DNA of 64,000 bases. Source: an uncultured Clostridia bacterium. Lineage in GTDB: Bacteria > Bacillota > Clostridia > UBA1381. Below are positions 24,692 through 33,629 of the stretch, one piece after another. The notes beneath the pieces are model-generated. The model saw only the letters and a list, made by a program, of their open reading frames with translations. It had not been told where the DNA came from and ran no database searches. The stretch's first letter is position 1; each line of letters starts with the position of its first letter. The stretch covers positions 176,346 through 240,345 of the forward strand of contig CAKSIJ010000003.1 of assembly GCA_934462715.1 (NCBI GenBank). The letters run 5' to 3'. A program made the position numbers and the translations under genes.

Positions 24692-26434
24692 ATGGCACTG
24701 GACACAATTACTATAAATCTGCTGAAAAAAGAATTTGAAGAAAAAATTATAGACGCAAGAATAGAAAAGGCTTATCAACCCGAAAAAGATGAGATTCTTC
24801 TTGTCATAAAATCATATACGGACGCTTACAGACTGGTTATATCGGCAAACGCTTCACAGCCGAGGATTCATTTTACAAAAACGGTAAAGGAAAATCCTCA
24901 AAAAGCACCGATGTTCTGTATGCTTTTGAGAAAACATATTCAAAGCGGCAGAATAGTCGGAATCAGTCAGCCGGAGTGCGAGAGAATACTGCGGTTTGAC
25001 ATAGATTCATATGATGAATTCGGAGAGCTTACGAGAAAGTATCTGATTTGTGAGATGATGGGAAGAAATTCCAATATTATTCTTGCAAAGGAGGATTATA
25101 CAATTATTGATTCGGTTAAGCACGTTGATTTTACCGTAAGCTCCGTAAGACAGATACTTCCGGGACTGAAGTATGAATTTCCGCCCGCGCAGGATAAAAT
25201 TCCTGTGCTCTCACAGGAGCTTTCAAGCGTAAAAATTGATATGTCGCATGAGGGGGTAAGACCCGATAAAGCAATAATGGCTGCGGTTTCGGGAATAAGT
25301 CCGCTGCTTGCGAGAGAGGCGGTTTTCAGAGCAATCGGAGAAATCAATAAGGATTGCACTCAGCTTGACGAGGGTCAAAAAAACAATATCTTATCCGAGC
25401 TGAAAAAAATAATAAATTTTGATATGCAGCCGTGTATAATCATCGAAAAGGAAACGGGAAGAACGGTTGATTTTTCACCGTTTGATATATTGCAGTACGG
25501 CGAATCGGCTGAAAAAAAGATATATCCCGATTTAAACTCACTGCTTGACGATTTTTACAAAACAAGAGATAATACCGAAAGAATGAAGCAAAAGAGCGCC
25601 GATATGGTACACATTCTGCACACCAACATTGACAGAACGGCGAAAAAAATCGAGGTATTAAAGAAAACGATAAAGGACGCAAAGCGTAAGGACGAGTACA
25701 AAATATACGGCGATTTGCTGACGGCTAACTTATACAGATTTGCGCAGGGAGATAACACTGCCGAGGTTGAAAACTATTACAGCGAAAACGGAGAAACGGT
25801 CAGAATAAGCCTTAATCCGCAGCTGACTCCGTCGCAGAACGCACAAAGATACTATAAGCTTTACAGAAAAGCCGAAACGGCAGAGAGAGAAGCTGCAAAG
25901 CAGCTTGAATCGGCAGGAGAGGAGCTTGATTATCTTGAATCTGCGCTTGTTATGACTCAAAATGCACAAAACGAAAGCGATCTGAACGCAATAAGAAGCG
26001 AGCTGGAGCAGACGGGATACGTTAAAAAAAGAAATAAGGGGTCAAGACAAAAGGAAACGGTTTCAAAGCCTCGTCATTATATAAGCTCGGACGGACTGGA
26101 TATATATGTCGGCAGAAACAATATGCAAAATGACCGCTTAACCCTCAAATTTGCCAATACACATGATTTATGGTTTCACACAAAGAAAATACACGGCTCA
26201 CACGTTATAATTAAACTGGGGCAGGATAAAGAGGTTCCGGCGGCAACGATAAAGGAGGCGGCTATGCTTGCGGCTTATTTTTCAAAAGCAAGAGATTCCG
26301 CAAATGTTCCGGTTGACTATACGGTGGTCAAGAATGTAAAAAAACCAAACGGAGCAAAGCCGGGTATGGTTATTTATGACGGCTATAATACAATATATGT
26401 AAAACCCGAAATAACCGCAGAAGAAAAAATTTAA
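24692..26434 (+). CDS. rqcH: NFACT-family protein RqcH (ribosome quality control)
   Basis: Start at ATG 24692 (MALDTITINLLKKEF). A 580-aa protein with NFACT-N opening, RKYLICEMMGRNSNIILA near residue 115-132, a central coiled-coil (about 290-460, many K/E heptads around DRTAKKIEVLKKTIKDAKRK), and the C-terminal NFACT-R domain (YISSDGLDIYVGRNNMQND, then DLWFHTKKIHGSHVII). RqcH binds obstructed 50S subunits and adds C-terminal alanine tails; older literature calls the family fibronectin-binding. Cytoplasmic: no signal peptide is seen. It has its own strong promoter. Confidence 0.92.
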   Translation: MALDTITINLLKKEFEEKIIDARIEKAYQPEKDEILLVIKSYTDAYRLVISANASQPRIHFTKTVKENPQKAPMFCMLLRKHIQSGRIVGISQPECERILRFDIDSYDEFGELTRKYLICEMMGRNSNIILAKEDYTIIDSVKHVDFTVSSVRQILPGLKYEFPPAQDKIPVLSQELSSVKIDMSHEGVRPDKAIMAAVSGISPLLAREAVFRAIGEINKDCTQLDEGQKNNILSELKKIINFDMQPCIIIEKETGRTVDFSPFDILQYGESAEKKIYPDLNSLLDDFYKTRDNTERMKQKSADMVHILHTNIDRTAKKIEVLKKTIKDAKRKDEYKIYGDLLTANLYRFAQGDNTAEVENYYSENGETVRISLNPQLTPSQNAQRYYKLYRKAETAEREAAKQLESAGEELDYLESALVMTQNAQNESDLNAIRSELEQTGYVKKRNKGSRQKETVSKPRHYISSDGLDIYVGRNNMQNDRLTLKFANTHDLWFHTKKIHGSHVIIKLGQDKEVPAATIKEAAMLAAYFSKARDSANVPVDYTVVKNVKKPNGAKPGMVIYDGYNTIYVKPEITAEEKI

Positions 26435-26468
26435 CCGAAACAGCTGTGATTTTTGTTAAAAATGTCCT

Positions 26469-26497
26469 TTGAAAAGAAAATTAAAATATGATATAAT
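26469..26497 (+). promoter_or_regulatory. Promoter of the broken MATE gene
   Basis: TTGAAA (26469-26474), 17 bp, TATAAT (26492-26497). Confidence 0.65.
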
Positions 26498-26518
26498 AAT
26501 AAAGTATCGAGCGGCAAA

Positions 26519-26561
26519 AAAAGCGTAAGACCGGATAACCGGTTTTGCGCTTTATTTTTTT
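26519..26561 (+). promoter_or_regulatory. Attenuator-like terminator in the MATE leader
   Basis: AAAGCG..ACCGG/CCGGT..CGCTTT forms a strong hairpin with loop ATAA, then TTTATTTTTTT. It sits after the promoter and before the gene. A wider pairing GCGGCA (26511-26516) with TGCCGC (26567-26572) can enclose it. This suggests transcription attenuation; no known riboswitch class was recognised. Confidence 0.5.
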
Positions 26562-26598
26562 GCAGACTGCCGCCGAAGAAAGGATTTGGTGATAATTT

Positions 26599-27847
26599 AT
26601 GGAAGAAAGAAATAATTCGTTTCTTGCCAATGAAAAAATAGGAAAGCTTATGAGAGGGTATGCGATACCGTGTATAATTTCTCTGCTTGTGGGAGCACTT
26701 TACAATATTGTCGATCAGATTTTTATTGCTAACGCAAGCTATCTGGGCTCGTTCGGAAATGCTGCAAATACCGTTGTATTTCCGCTGACGGTAATAGCGC
26801 TTGCAATAGCGGTCATGATAGGCGATGGCTGCTGCGCTTTTTCAAGTCTGAGTCTTGGAAAGGGAGATGAAAGGGACGCAGGTAAAAGCGTCGGTAATTC
26901 GGTGGTTTTATCGATTTTGCTGAGTGTTGTATTAATGATAATCTATCTTGTTTTTTCTGATGAAATTGTAGCAATGTTCGGAGGAACAGTCAACAAGGAA
27001 ACATTCGGTTATTCTAAGGAGTATTTTTTTTGGATAAGCGTCGGAATACCCTTTTATATTTTCGGTCAGGCGATGAATCCGATAATACGGGCAGACGGAA
27101 ACCCTAAATTTGCCATGATTTCCACCGTTGCCGGTGCAGTGACAAATATAATACTTGATCCTGTTTTTATTTTTTGCTTTAAATGGGGAATGACGGGAGC
27201 GGCGGTTGCCACTGTTATAGGACAGATTGTAACTGCGTTGCTTGCGGTTTGGTATCTGTTCAATACAAAGGTGATAAAGGTGACAACGAGTGATTTTAAA
27301 ATTGATTTTGCTGTTGTGAAAAAACTCTTATGCTCGGAATGTGCAGCTTTTTATCTCAGATTTCACTTGTTGCGGCAATGGCGGCAATAAATAATATGAT
27401 AAGAAAATACGGTGCGCTCGACAGTGTATTTTCACAGGAGCAATATGCGCAGATACCGATGGCGGTTATCGGAATTGTCATGAAGGTTTTTCAGATAGTA
27501 ATTTCGATAGTGGTTGGTATGTCAGCGGGATGTATTCCGATTGTCGGTTACAATATGGGAGCAGGGCTGAATAAAAGGGTATGGCGCTGGATCTCGGAAA
27601 ATACAATATCAGAGTAAACGCAGTTTTGCCGGGAATGATAAAAACAGACCGTTGGGATAAAAACCCTGAATTTTATGCGAATGTACCGTCAAGATATACT
27701 CCTCTCGGAGATGTTGCCATCGGATTTGACGTTGCGGACACAGTGTGGTATTTTGCGGCACACGCAAGAAATACTACAGGTGCGGAGCTCGTTGTTGACG
27801 GTGGAAACACAATACAGCTGTACCCGATAATTCCCAAAGAGCAATGA
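26599..27847 (+). pseudogene. MATE efflux pump, frameshifted and truncated, joined to the 3' end of a short-chain dehydrogenase
   Basis: The first frame (26599-27333) is a normal MATE N-terminus (EKIGKLMRGYAIPCIISLLV, about six membrane helices) ending at VVKKLL. One base is then missing near 27330, and the next frame continues correctly with MLGMCSFLSQISLVAAMAAI through GCIPIVGYNMGAGLNKRV (27330-27577). There, instead of the remaining about 100 MATE residues, the sequence changes to another protein in a third frame (27581-27847): LGKYNIRVNAVLPGMIKTD, ADTVWYFAAHARNTTGAELV and VDGGNTI, the C-terminal third of a short-chain dehydrogenase. Neither protein can be functional as it stands. A terminator follows. 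Confidence 0.85.
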
Positions 27848-27851
27848 AACG

Positions 27852-27889
27852 AAAAAAGCTGTGCAGAATAATTTGCACAGCTTTTTGCT
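27852..27889. terminator. Bidirectional terminator
   Basis: AAAAAGCTGTGCA pairs with TGCACAGCTTTTT, a 13-bp stem with A-run and T-run on both sides, between the convergent SDR remnant and the TSCPD gene. Confidence 0.85.
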
Positions 27890-27906
27890 TGTTGATTTTA
27901 CACATC

Positions 27907-28167
27907 TTATTTGCTTTCTTCTTCAACGGCAAGCTCTATTGCATTTGCAAGCTGATCGGGACATGACGTACCTCTGCCGTTACAGTCCACACCTCTGAGC
28001 CTTGCGATAAGATCATCAGCTTTCATTCCGTCGGCAAGTCTGCAAATACCCTGTGTATTGCCGTTACAGCCGCCTGTAAAATGAATGTTTTTAACAATTC
28101 CGTTATCCAGTTCAAATTCGATTGCTCTTGAACAAACGCCCTTTGGCGTATATGAGTATCTACCCAT
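27907..28167 (-). CDS. TSCPD-domain protein (TIGR03905 type)
   Basis: An 86-aa protein. Start at ATG 28167 (MGRYSYTPKGVCS), 11 nt after AAGGAG; a GTG at 28176 is too close to that site. Conserved cysteines appear in KGVCSRAIEF, FTGGCNGNTQGICRL, GVDCNGRGTSCPDQL, matching the TSCPD domain, which also occurs at the C-terminus of some ribonucleotide reductases. The cysteine layout suggests metal binding; the function is unknown. It overlaps the GIY-YIG gene upstream by 8 bp. Confidence 0.85.
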   Translation of the reverse strand: MGRYSYTPKGVCSRAIEFELDNGIVKNIHFTGGCNGNTQGICRLADGMKADDLIARLRGVDCNGRGTSCPDQLANAIELAVEEESK

Positions 28168-28510
28168 TGCTTTCACACTCCTTTATAAAGCTGTTCGGAT
28201 TTACCGGACAGAAATCCGAACAGTTAAGCTTTGCTTCCAACAGCTCGCTTAATTTATCGGAGCAGGCGATAAGCTGCTCCTTTTGATTTTTGGTAAGTCT
28301 TTTTATATGATATTCAAGACTGCAAGCCTTATTTTTTTCATTGCAGCTCCACACAGCCTCAATTCTTTTCGGTATATGAGAGCGTGTATATTTTCCGTAA
28401 GGCTTTTTCTTTTCGATATGCTCTTTAAAACGTCTTTCCACATCGGTTGTAAAACCGGTGTAAATAGAATTATCGTCACACCGAAGCATATAAATATAGT
28501 ACCTTTGCAT
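28160..28510 (-). CDS. GIY-YIG domain endonuclease (YhbQ/UPF0213-like)
   Basis: A 116-aa single-domain protein. The family signature is YYIYMLRCDDNSIYTGFT at residues 4-21, with the conserved Arg in ERRFKEH near 26. The C-terminal 30 residues after the domain are an extension containing CSDFCPV. Small GIY-YIG proteins may act in DNA repair, but their role is unproven. It lies 7 bp after icd, so part of the same minus-strand run. Confidence 0.88.
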   Translation of the reverse strand: MQRYYIYMLRCDDNSIYTGFTTDVERRFKEHIEKKKPYGKYTRSHIPKRIEAVWSCNEKNKACSLEYHIKRLTKNQKEQLIACSDKLSELLEAKLNCSDFCPVNPNSFIKECESNG

Positions 28511-28517
28511 TTTGAAA

Positions 28518-29732
28518 TTATTTGCGGATTTCGTCGAGAGTTTTGTTGACCTCTATCAAAAATTCTTCAGTGTTAACCTTTTTCTTGTTTTCAAGCTTTG
28601 AAATCGCAACCAAATCGCCTGTCATGATTCCGTTTTCGATTGTCATGATTGTTGCCTTTTCAAGGTCGTCGGCAAACTTAACCAAATCGTCAAGACCGTC
28701 AAGCTCTCCCCTTTTTCTCAGAGCGCCTGTCCATGCAAACAGGGTTGCAACCGAGTTTGTTGAGGTTTCCTCGCCCTTTAAGTGCTTGTAGTAATGTCTT
28801 TGTACAGTGCCGTGAGCAGCTTCGTATTCGTAAACACCGTCCGGTGATACCAATACCGAGGTCATCATGGCAAGCGAGCCGTAAGCGGTCGCAACCATAT
28901 CGCTCATTACGTCACCGTCATAGTTCTTGCACGCCCAGATATATCCGCCCTCCGAACGAACAACTCTTGCAACAGCATCATCAATAAGTGTATAGAAATA
29001 TTCGATTCCTAATTTATCAAACTTTTCTTTATATTCGTTTTCAAATATTTCTGCAAATATATCCTTGAATCTGTGGTCGTATTTTTTGGATATTGTATCC
29101 TTTGTTGCAAACCACAAATCCTGCTTTGTATCAATAGCAAAGTTGAAGCAGGCTCTTGCAAAGCTTGAAATTGAATTGTCTTTGTTGTGCAGACCTTGAA
29201 TTATGCCGCTTGAATCCTTGAAGTTATATATTTCTTCTCTTATTTCGTTGCCGCTTTCGTCTGTGCATACAAGCTCTGCCTTTGCACCTTTCGGAACCTG
29301 CATTTCAACATTTTTATATACGTCGCCGTATGCGTGACGTGCTATTGTTATCGGCTTTGTCCATGTGGGGATATAAGGAGTGATTCCCTTAACCAGAATA
29401 GGAGTTCTGAATACAGTACCGTCAAGAATCGCTCTTATCGTACCGTTCGGTGATTTCCACATTTGTTTAAGATTGTATTCGGGCATTCTTGCCGCATTCG
29501 GGGTAATTGTTGCGCATTTTACCGCAACTCCGTATTTTTTGGTCGCTTCAGCACTGTCAAAAGTAACCTTATCGTCTGTTTCGTTACGGTGTACAAGCCC
29601 GAGGTCATAATATTCCGTCTTTAAATCAATGTGCGGAATGAGGATAATATCCTTAATCATTTTCCAGATAACTCTGGTCATTTCATCTCCGTCCATTTCA
29701 ACCAACGGTGTTTTCATCTGAATTTTTGCCAT
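28518..29732 (-). CDS. icd: NADP-dependent isocitrate dehydrogenase (eukaryote-like type)
   Basis: A 404-aa enzyme converting isocitrate to 2-oxoglutarate. Motifs: VEMDGDEMTRVIW at the N-terminus; the substrate-binding SPNGTIRAILDGTVFR near residues 94-109; KPITIARHAYGDVYK; DDAVARVVRSEGG with the metal-binding Asp; and AAHGTVQRHYY near 310. This is the homodimeric subfamily seen in eukaryotes and some anaerobes rather than the E. coli type. It supplies 2-oxoglutarate and NADPH for glutamate synthesis. AAGGAG precedes ATG. It lies downstream of the Na+ decarboxylase genes, after a stem-loop. Confidence 0.95.
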   Translation of the reverse strand: MAKIQMKTPLVEMDGDEMTRVIWKMIKDIILIPHIDLKTEYYDLGLVHRNETDDKVTFDSAEATKKYGVAVKCATITPNAARMPEYNLKQMWKSPNGTIRAILDGTVFRTPILVKGITPYIPTWTKPITIARHAYGDVYKNVEMQVPKGAKAELVCTDESGNEIREEIYNFKDSSGIIQGLHNKDNSISSFARACFNFAIDTKQDLWFATKDTISKKYDHRFKDIFAEIFENEYKEKFDKLGIEYFYTLIDDAVARVVRSEGGYIWACKNYDGDVMSDMVATAYGSLAMMTSVLVSPDGVYEYEAAHGTVQRHYYKHLKGEETSTNSVATLFAWTGALRKRGELDGLDDLVKFADDLEKATIMTIENGIMTGDLVAISKLENKKKVNTEEFLIEVNKTLDEIRK

Positions 29733-29772
29733 AGGTAATCGCTCCTTATTTCAATAGTGTATTTACAATGTG

Positions 29773-29808
29773 TAAGGAACTGCAAAACCATTGCTTTACA
29801 GTTCCTTA
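29773..29808. other. Stem-loop between the decarboxylase operon and icd
   Basis: TAAGGAACTG (29773-29782) pairs with CAGTTCCTTA (29799-29808). In the minus direction no T-run follows, so it is more likely a processing or stability element than a terminator of the operon. Confidence 0.4.
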
Positions 29809-29833
29809 TTTTTCTTGGTAAGCACCGAACCGA

Positions 29834-31240
29834 TTATATCGGGTGGGTCATATTTTCTCTGTCTGCAAGATCAGCGTCGATTTTATATTTCCCTGCCTGT
29901 CTGAACTCAAAGAATTTCTCCGCAACCTTATCAAACAGAGCGTAGCTCAGAACGTCCTCGTCCTGCTCTGTCCACTGTGCACACTTCTTTTTGAGTTCTT
30001 CAAGCTCCGGCTTAATCAAATCTGCCGGACGGCAGGTAATCGGCTTTTCATCTCCGATAATCTTCTTTCTGATTTCATCGGAAATAGGCACGGGAGTTCT
30101 TCCGTATTCACCCTTTACGATACCCTTTGTTTCCTTGGATACCATTTTATATCTTTCGCCCATAAGGACGTTCAAAACTGCCTGTGTTCCGACAATCTGG
30201 CTTGTTGGGGTAACAAGCGGAAGCCAGCCCAAATCCTCGCGTACTCTCGGGATTTCTTTGAGAACCTCGTCAAACTTATCCTCTGCGTTTTGCTGTTTAA
30301 GCTGTGATACAAGGTTTGAAAGCATACCTCCGGGAACCTGATATTTAAGCGTGTTAATATCAACGCCCAATACCTTTGTACTCATAAGACCCGATGCGAG
30401 ATACTTTTCTCTCAAAGGCTTGAAGTAGTCGGCAGCTTCCGTTAATTTGTTCAAATCAAGTCCGGTATCGAACGGCGTACCCTGCAAGGTCTTTACCAAA
30501 GGCTCTGTAGGCGGCTGACTTGTTCCCATAGCCATAGGCGACAGCGCACAGTCTACAACGTCAACTCCGGCTTCGATTGCTTTCAAGTATGTCATTGAAG
30601 CCACACCGCTTGTGTAGTGGGTATGAAGCTGAATAGGCACTTTAACCTGTTTTTTCATTTCGCCGATAAGTTTTTCGGCTTCGTAAGGAAGCAAAAGTCC
30701 TGCCATATCCTTTATACAAATTGAATCCGCACCGCAGTTTTCATATTCCTTTGCAAGCTTTACAAAATAGGGAATATCGTGTACGGGGCTTATTGTATAA
30801 GATATAGCCGCCTGAACGTGTCCACCCTCTTTTTTTGTTGTGTTTATAGCCGTCTGCAAATTTCTTACATCGTTAAGAGCGTCGAATATTCTTATAATGT
30901 TGATACCGTTTGCAACAGACTTTTGAACGAAGTATTCAACAACATCATCGGCGTAGTGACGGTAGCCCAAAATATTCTGTCCTCTGAACAGCATCTGAAG
31001 CGGCGTCTTTTTTGCCTTATCCTTTATTTTTCTAAGTCTTTCCCACGGATCTTCATTCAGAAATCTGAGGCAGGCGTCAAAGGTTGCTCCGCCCCATGCT
31101 TCGAGCGAATGATAGCCGATATTATCAAGCATTTCAACCGCCGGGAGAATTTCGGCAGTGGTCATTCTTGTTGCAATAAGTGACTGGTGCGCATCTCTCA
31201 ATACGGTTTCTGTGATTTTTACGGGCTTTTTGTTATCCAT
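29834..31240 (-). CDS. oadA: Carboxyltransferase subunit, oxaloacetate decarboxylase alpha / PycB type
   Basis: Start at ATG 31240 (MDNKKPVKITETVLRDAHQS), with ATGGAGG before it. The 468-aa protein has the DRE-TIM barrel of OadA/PycB (TETVLRDAHQSLIATRM, GATFDACLRFLNEDPWERL, LFRGQNILGYRHY) and the metal His pair in QLHTHYTSG, then the conserved C-terminal carboxylase domain. It lacks a C-terminal biotin domain: biotin is on the separate carrier in the same operon. It transfers CO2 from oxaloacetate to biotin (or the reverse). A shortened palindromic element lies directly upstream of its ribosome site. Confidence 0.9.
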   Translation of the reverse strand: MDNKKPVKITETVLRDAHQSLIATRMTTAEILPAVEMLDNIGYHSLEAWGGATFDACLRFLNEDPWERLRKIKDKAKKTPLQMLFRGQNILGYRHYADDVVEYFVQKSVANGINIIRIFDALNDVRNLQTAINTTKKEGGHVQAAISYTISPVHDIPYFVKLAKEYENCGADSICIKDMAGLLLPYEAEKLIGEMKKQVKVPIQLHTHYTSGVASMTYLKAIEAGVDVVDCALSPMAMGTSQPPTEPLVKTLQGTPFDTGLDLNKLTEAADYFKPLREKYLASGLMSTKVLGVDINTLKYQVPGGMLSNLVSQLKQQNAEDKFDEVLKEIPRVREDLGWLPLVTPTSQIVGTQAVLNVLMGERYKMVSKETKGIVKGEYGRTPVPISDEIRKKIIGDEKPITCRPADLIKPELEELKKKCAQWTEQDEDVLSYALFDKVAEKFFEFRQAGKYKIDADLADRENMTHPI

Positions 31241-31246
31241 ATTAGT

Positions 31247-31345
31247 CCTCCATTCTGCCGCCGTGCGGCGGCACAAATTTCAACGTGAAAAAGATGCTTG
31301 GCATATTTTTCGCGTTAGTTCTGCATTCTGCCGCCGTGAGCGGCA
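31247..31345 (-). repeat. Shortened AACGTG element (35 bp) flanked by two GCCGC hairpins, before oadA
   Basis: On the minus strand AACGCGAAAAATATGC-CAA-GCATCTTTTTCACGTT (31316-31282) keeps only the outer arms of the 104-bp palindrome. Gene-proximal GCCGCC..GGCGGC plus AATGGAGG (31273-31247) leads into oadA. A second GCCGC..GCGGC copy with a degenerate AATGCAG lies on the far side (31345-31321). Confidence 0.8.
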
Positions 31346-31412
31346 TGAAATATACAAAAATTGTTCTTTTTATATTGTTGGCTGTAAAACCGATGTTTTA
31401 CAGCTTTCATTA

Positions 31413-32666
31413 TTATTTAAACATTGCAAGGAACACACCGGCTGCAACGGCAGAGCCGATAACTCCGGCAACATTCGGCCCCATTGCGTGCATGAGCAGA
31501 AAGTTTGACGGATTCTCCTTTTGACCCTCAACCTGCGATACTCTTGCCGCCATCGGAACAGCCGAAACACCTGCCGAACCGATCAAAGGATTAACCTTTC
31601 CGCCGGTCAGCTTGTACATGATGTTTCCGAGGAGAAGTCCGCCGAACGTTGAGAAACAGAATGCTAAAAGTCCAAGCAGGATTATACCCAAGGTCTGCGG
31701 ATTGAGGAAGGTATCTGCGGTAGCGGTTGAACCAACCGTAACTCCTAAGAATATCGTAACGATATTCATAAGCTCGTTTTCCATTGTTTTTGCAAGTCTG
31801 TCCGCAACTCCCGATTCTTTGACAAGGTTTCCGAGCATCAACATTCCGACAAGCGAAACAGCGTCCGGAACTATCAGTGCCACAACCAATGTTACAATTA
31901 TCGGGAAAAGTATTTTTTCCATCTTTGAAACAGGTCTTAACTGCTCCATGACAACCGATCTTGATTCTTTGGTTGTCATCAGCCGCATGATAGGTGGCTG
32001 AATAACAGGGATAAGCGCCATATACGAATATGCCGCAATTGCTATTGCCGGCAAAAGCTTTGGCGCAAGCGTTTTTGTTACATATATCGCCGTCGGACCG
32101 TCAGCACCGCCGATAATACCGATTGCCGCAGCTTCTCTGACACCGAAGCCCAAACCGAGAGCGCCCAGTATCAGCGCAAGAAGAAATGCCGCAAACACTC
32201 CGAACTGAGCCGCCGCTCCCAAAAGCAAGCTTTTCGGATTTGCGATAAGAGGTCCGAAGTCGGTCATAACTCCTATACCGAGGAATATGAGCGGAGGATA
32301 AATACCGAGCTTAACTCCGAGATATAATAAGTCAAGCAAGCCGCCCTCACCGGTAATTTTTTGAATATTCAAATGTCCGTTAATAAATTCTCCTGCGTTT
32401 TTGTCAACAAAAAACTGCGGATGCATAAGCTTCTGACCAAATTCCATCGGAAGATTGGTCAATAACATACCGAACGCAATCGGAAGAAGCAATAACGGTT
32501 CAAACTTTTTTACTATAGCTAAATAGAGCAAAACACAAGCGATTGCAATCATAAGAGGAGTACCTATTACCTGCAGCCAGTCGCCGCCGGCTGCCGCCGT
32601 ACTCATCTGGTTAATCATTTTGGCAATACCGGTTTCACCTAAAAAGCTGATTAAACTTTCTAACAC
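31413..32666 (-). CDS. oadB: Na+-translocating decarboxylase beta subunit
   Basis: A 417-aa integral membrane protein (MmdB/OadB/GcdB). It couples decarboxylation of carboxybiotin to Na+ export. GTG start with GGTGA seven bases upstream. About nine hydrophobic segments are visible. Family motifs include GVMTDFGPLIANPKSLLLGA, IGIIGGADGPTAIYV (the region IV Na+/carboxybiotin site, near residues 193-207) and the end LLMHAMGPNVAGVIGSAVAAG. It is the shared pump for the two carboxyltransferases of the operon. Confidence 0.95.
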   Translation of the reverse strand: MLESLISFLGETGIAKMINQMSTAAAGGDWLQVIGTPLMIAIACVLLYLAIVKKFEPLLLLPIAFGMLLTNLPMEFGQKLMHPQFFVDKNAGEFINGHLNIQKITGEGGLLDLLYLGVKLGIYPPLIFLGIGVMTDFGPLIANPKSLLLGAAAQFGVFAAFLLALILGALGLGFGVREAAAIGIIGGADGPTAIYVTKTLAPKLLPAIAIAAYSYMALIPVIQPPIMRLMTTKESRSVVMEQLRPVSKMEKILFPIIVTLVVALIVPDAVSLVGMLMLGNLVKESGVADRLAKTMENELMNIVTIFLGVTVGSTATADTFLNPQTLGIILLGLLAFCFSTFGGLLLGNIMYKLTGGKVNPLIGSAGVSAVPMAARVSQVEGQKENPSNFLLMHAMGPNVAGVIGSAVAAGVFLAMFK

Positions 32667-32697
32667 TTTTAATCACCGCTTTCTGTGTGGTTTTAAA

Positions 32698-33093
32698 TTA
32701 ACCGACAGTTATAATTGTATCGCCGCTGTTAATTGAAGCACCGGCATTTGTTGCAATACCTGTAACCGTTCCCTCAACTCCGGCAAAAATTTCGTTTTCC
32801 ATTTTCATGGCTTCAAGAACTGCAACAAGAGTGTCCTTGTTTACTGTATCTCCGACATTAACCTTAATCGAAACAATTGTTCCGGGCATCGGAGCTTTTA
32901 CCGGTGTGCCTGCTCCGGTGCTTGCTGCCGCCGGCTTCGGAGCCGGTGCGCTCGGTGCGGGTGCGGCTGCCGGTGCAGCCTGTACCGGTGCTGCGGCAGC
33001 GGGAGCAGTATATGCAGCAGTGCTTGCTCCGCCCACTTCTTCAACGTCAACTTCATATGTTTTTCCGTTTACGGTAATATTAAACTTTCTCAT
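32698..33093 (-). CDS. Biotin carrier subunit of the decarboxylase
   Basis: A 131-aa protein with a short N-terminal beta segment (RKFNITVNGKTYEVDVEEVG), a flexible Ala/Pro linker (about 30-60) and a biotinyl domain ending VTGIATNAGASINSGDTIITVG. The biotinylated lysine is in VLEAMKMENE (about residue 96). It shuttles carboxybiotin from the transferases to the membrane subunit. Start chosen at ATG 33093, nine bases after AAAGGA; the codon before it is GTG and also possible. A GCC/GGT-rich linker gives locally higher GC. Confidence 0.94.
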   Translation of the reverse strand: MRKFNITVNGKTYEVDVEEVGGASTAAYTAPAAAAPVQAAPAAAPAPSAPAPKPAAASTGAGTPVKAPMPGTIVSIKVNVGDTVNKDTLVAVLEAMKMENEIFAGVEGTVTGIATNAGASINSGDTIITVG

Positions 33094-33135
33094 CACATTT
33101 ATTCCTTTCAGTTTATATTTACAGATTCCGGTTAT

Positions 33136-33504
33136 TTAAAATCTGCTGTCTATGGTTTCTTTGATTCCTGCCTTGTTCCATACCGGTGCATTGCTTTGAA
33201 TACGCCTGTAGGATTTAATTCTTAAATTATATGTCGATGTGTTAAGACTTGCCGCAATTGCCGCAGTCAATACCGCTATCAGCTCTTCTTCCGATTCCTC
33301 CGCCGAAGCAGTCTGATTGACTGCAGGTACGGATACCGGTGCAGCCGGTTTCGGCTGTTCGACAGTTGCTTTCTTTTCCGTTTTTCCGAATATTTTATTG
33401 AAAAGCATAAGTACGCCCATCAAAATAATCAGTACGGAAAAAACTATCAAAAGACCGATAATGGTTGTGCTGATTCCAACCTGTAACGCTTCTGCCATCG
33501 TCAT
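33136..33504 (-). CDS. OadG/MmdD-type small membrane subunit
   Basis: A 122-aa protein with one N-terminal membrane helix (TTIIGLLIVFSVLIILMGVLMLF, about 12-35), a charged linker with EKKATVEQPKPAAP, then a conserved C-terminal segment (ELIAVLTAAIAASLNTSTYN, then RIQSNAPVWNKAGI) shared with MmdD and OadG chains. It holds the complex together at the membrane. It lies between the carboxyltransferase mmdA and the biotin carrier, as in methylmalonyl-CoA decarboxylase operons. Confidence 0.85.
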   Translation of the reverse strand: MTMAEALQVGISTTIIGLLIVFSVLIILMGVLMLFNKIFGKTEKKATVEQPKPAAPVSVPAVNQTASAEESEEELIAVLTAAIAASLNTSTYNLRIKSYRRIQSNAPVWNKAGIKETIDSRF

Positions 33505-33629
33505 CTTTCTTCATTCCTTTCCGAGTGCCGAATTTATCTGTGAATTTTGTAACACTCTTGTTTTCATGCCTGCAAGATATGTTTTTTATTGCAGATTAAT
33601 ACTCATGAAGCTTTATTTGTCAAAACCGA

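Noticed and set aside
29834..31240. Complete pyruvate carboxylase
   Set aside because: No biotin carboxylase domain or biotin domain is in this gene, and the neighbours are decarboxylase subunits.
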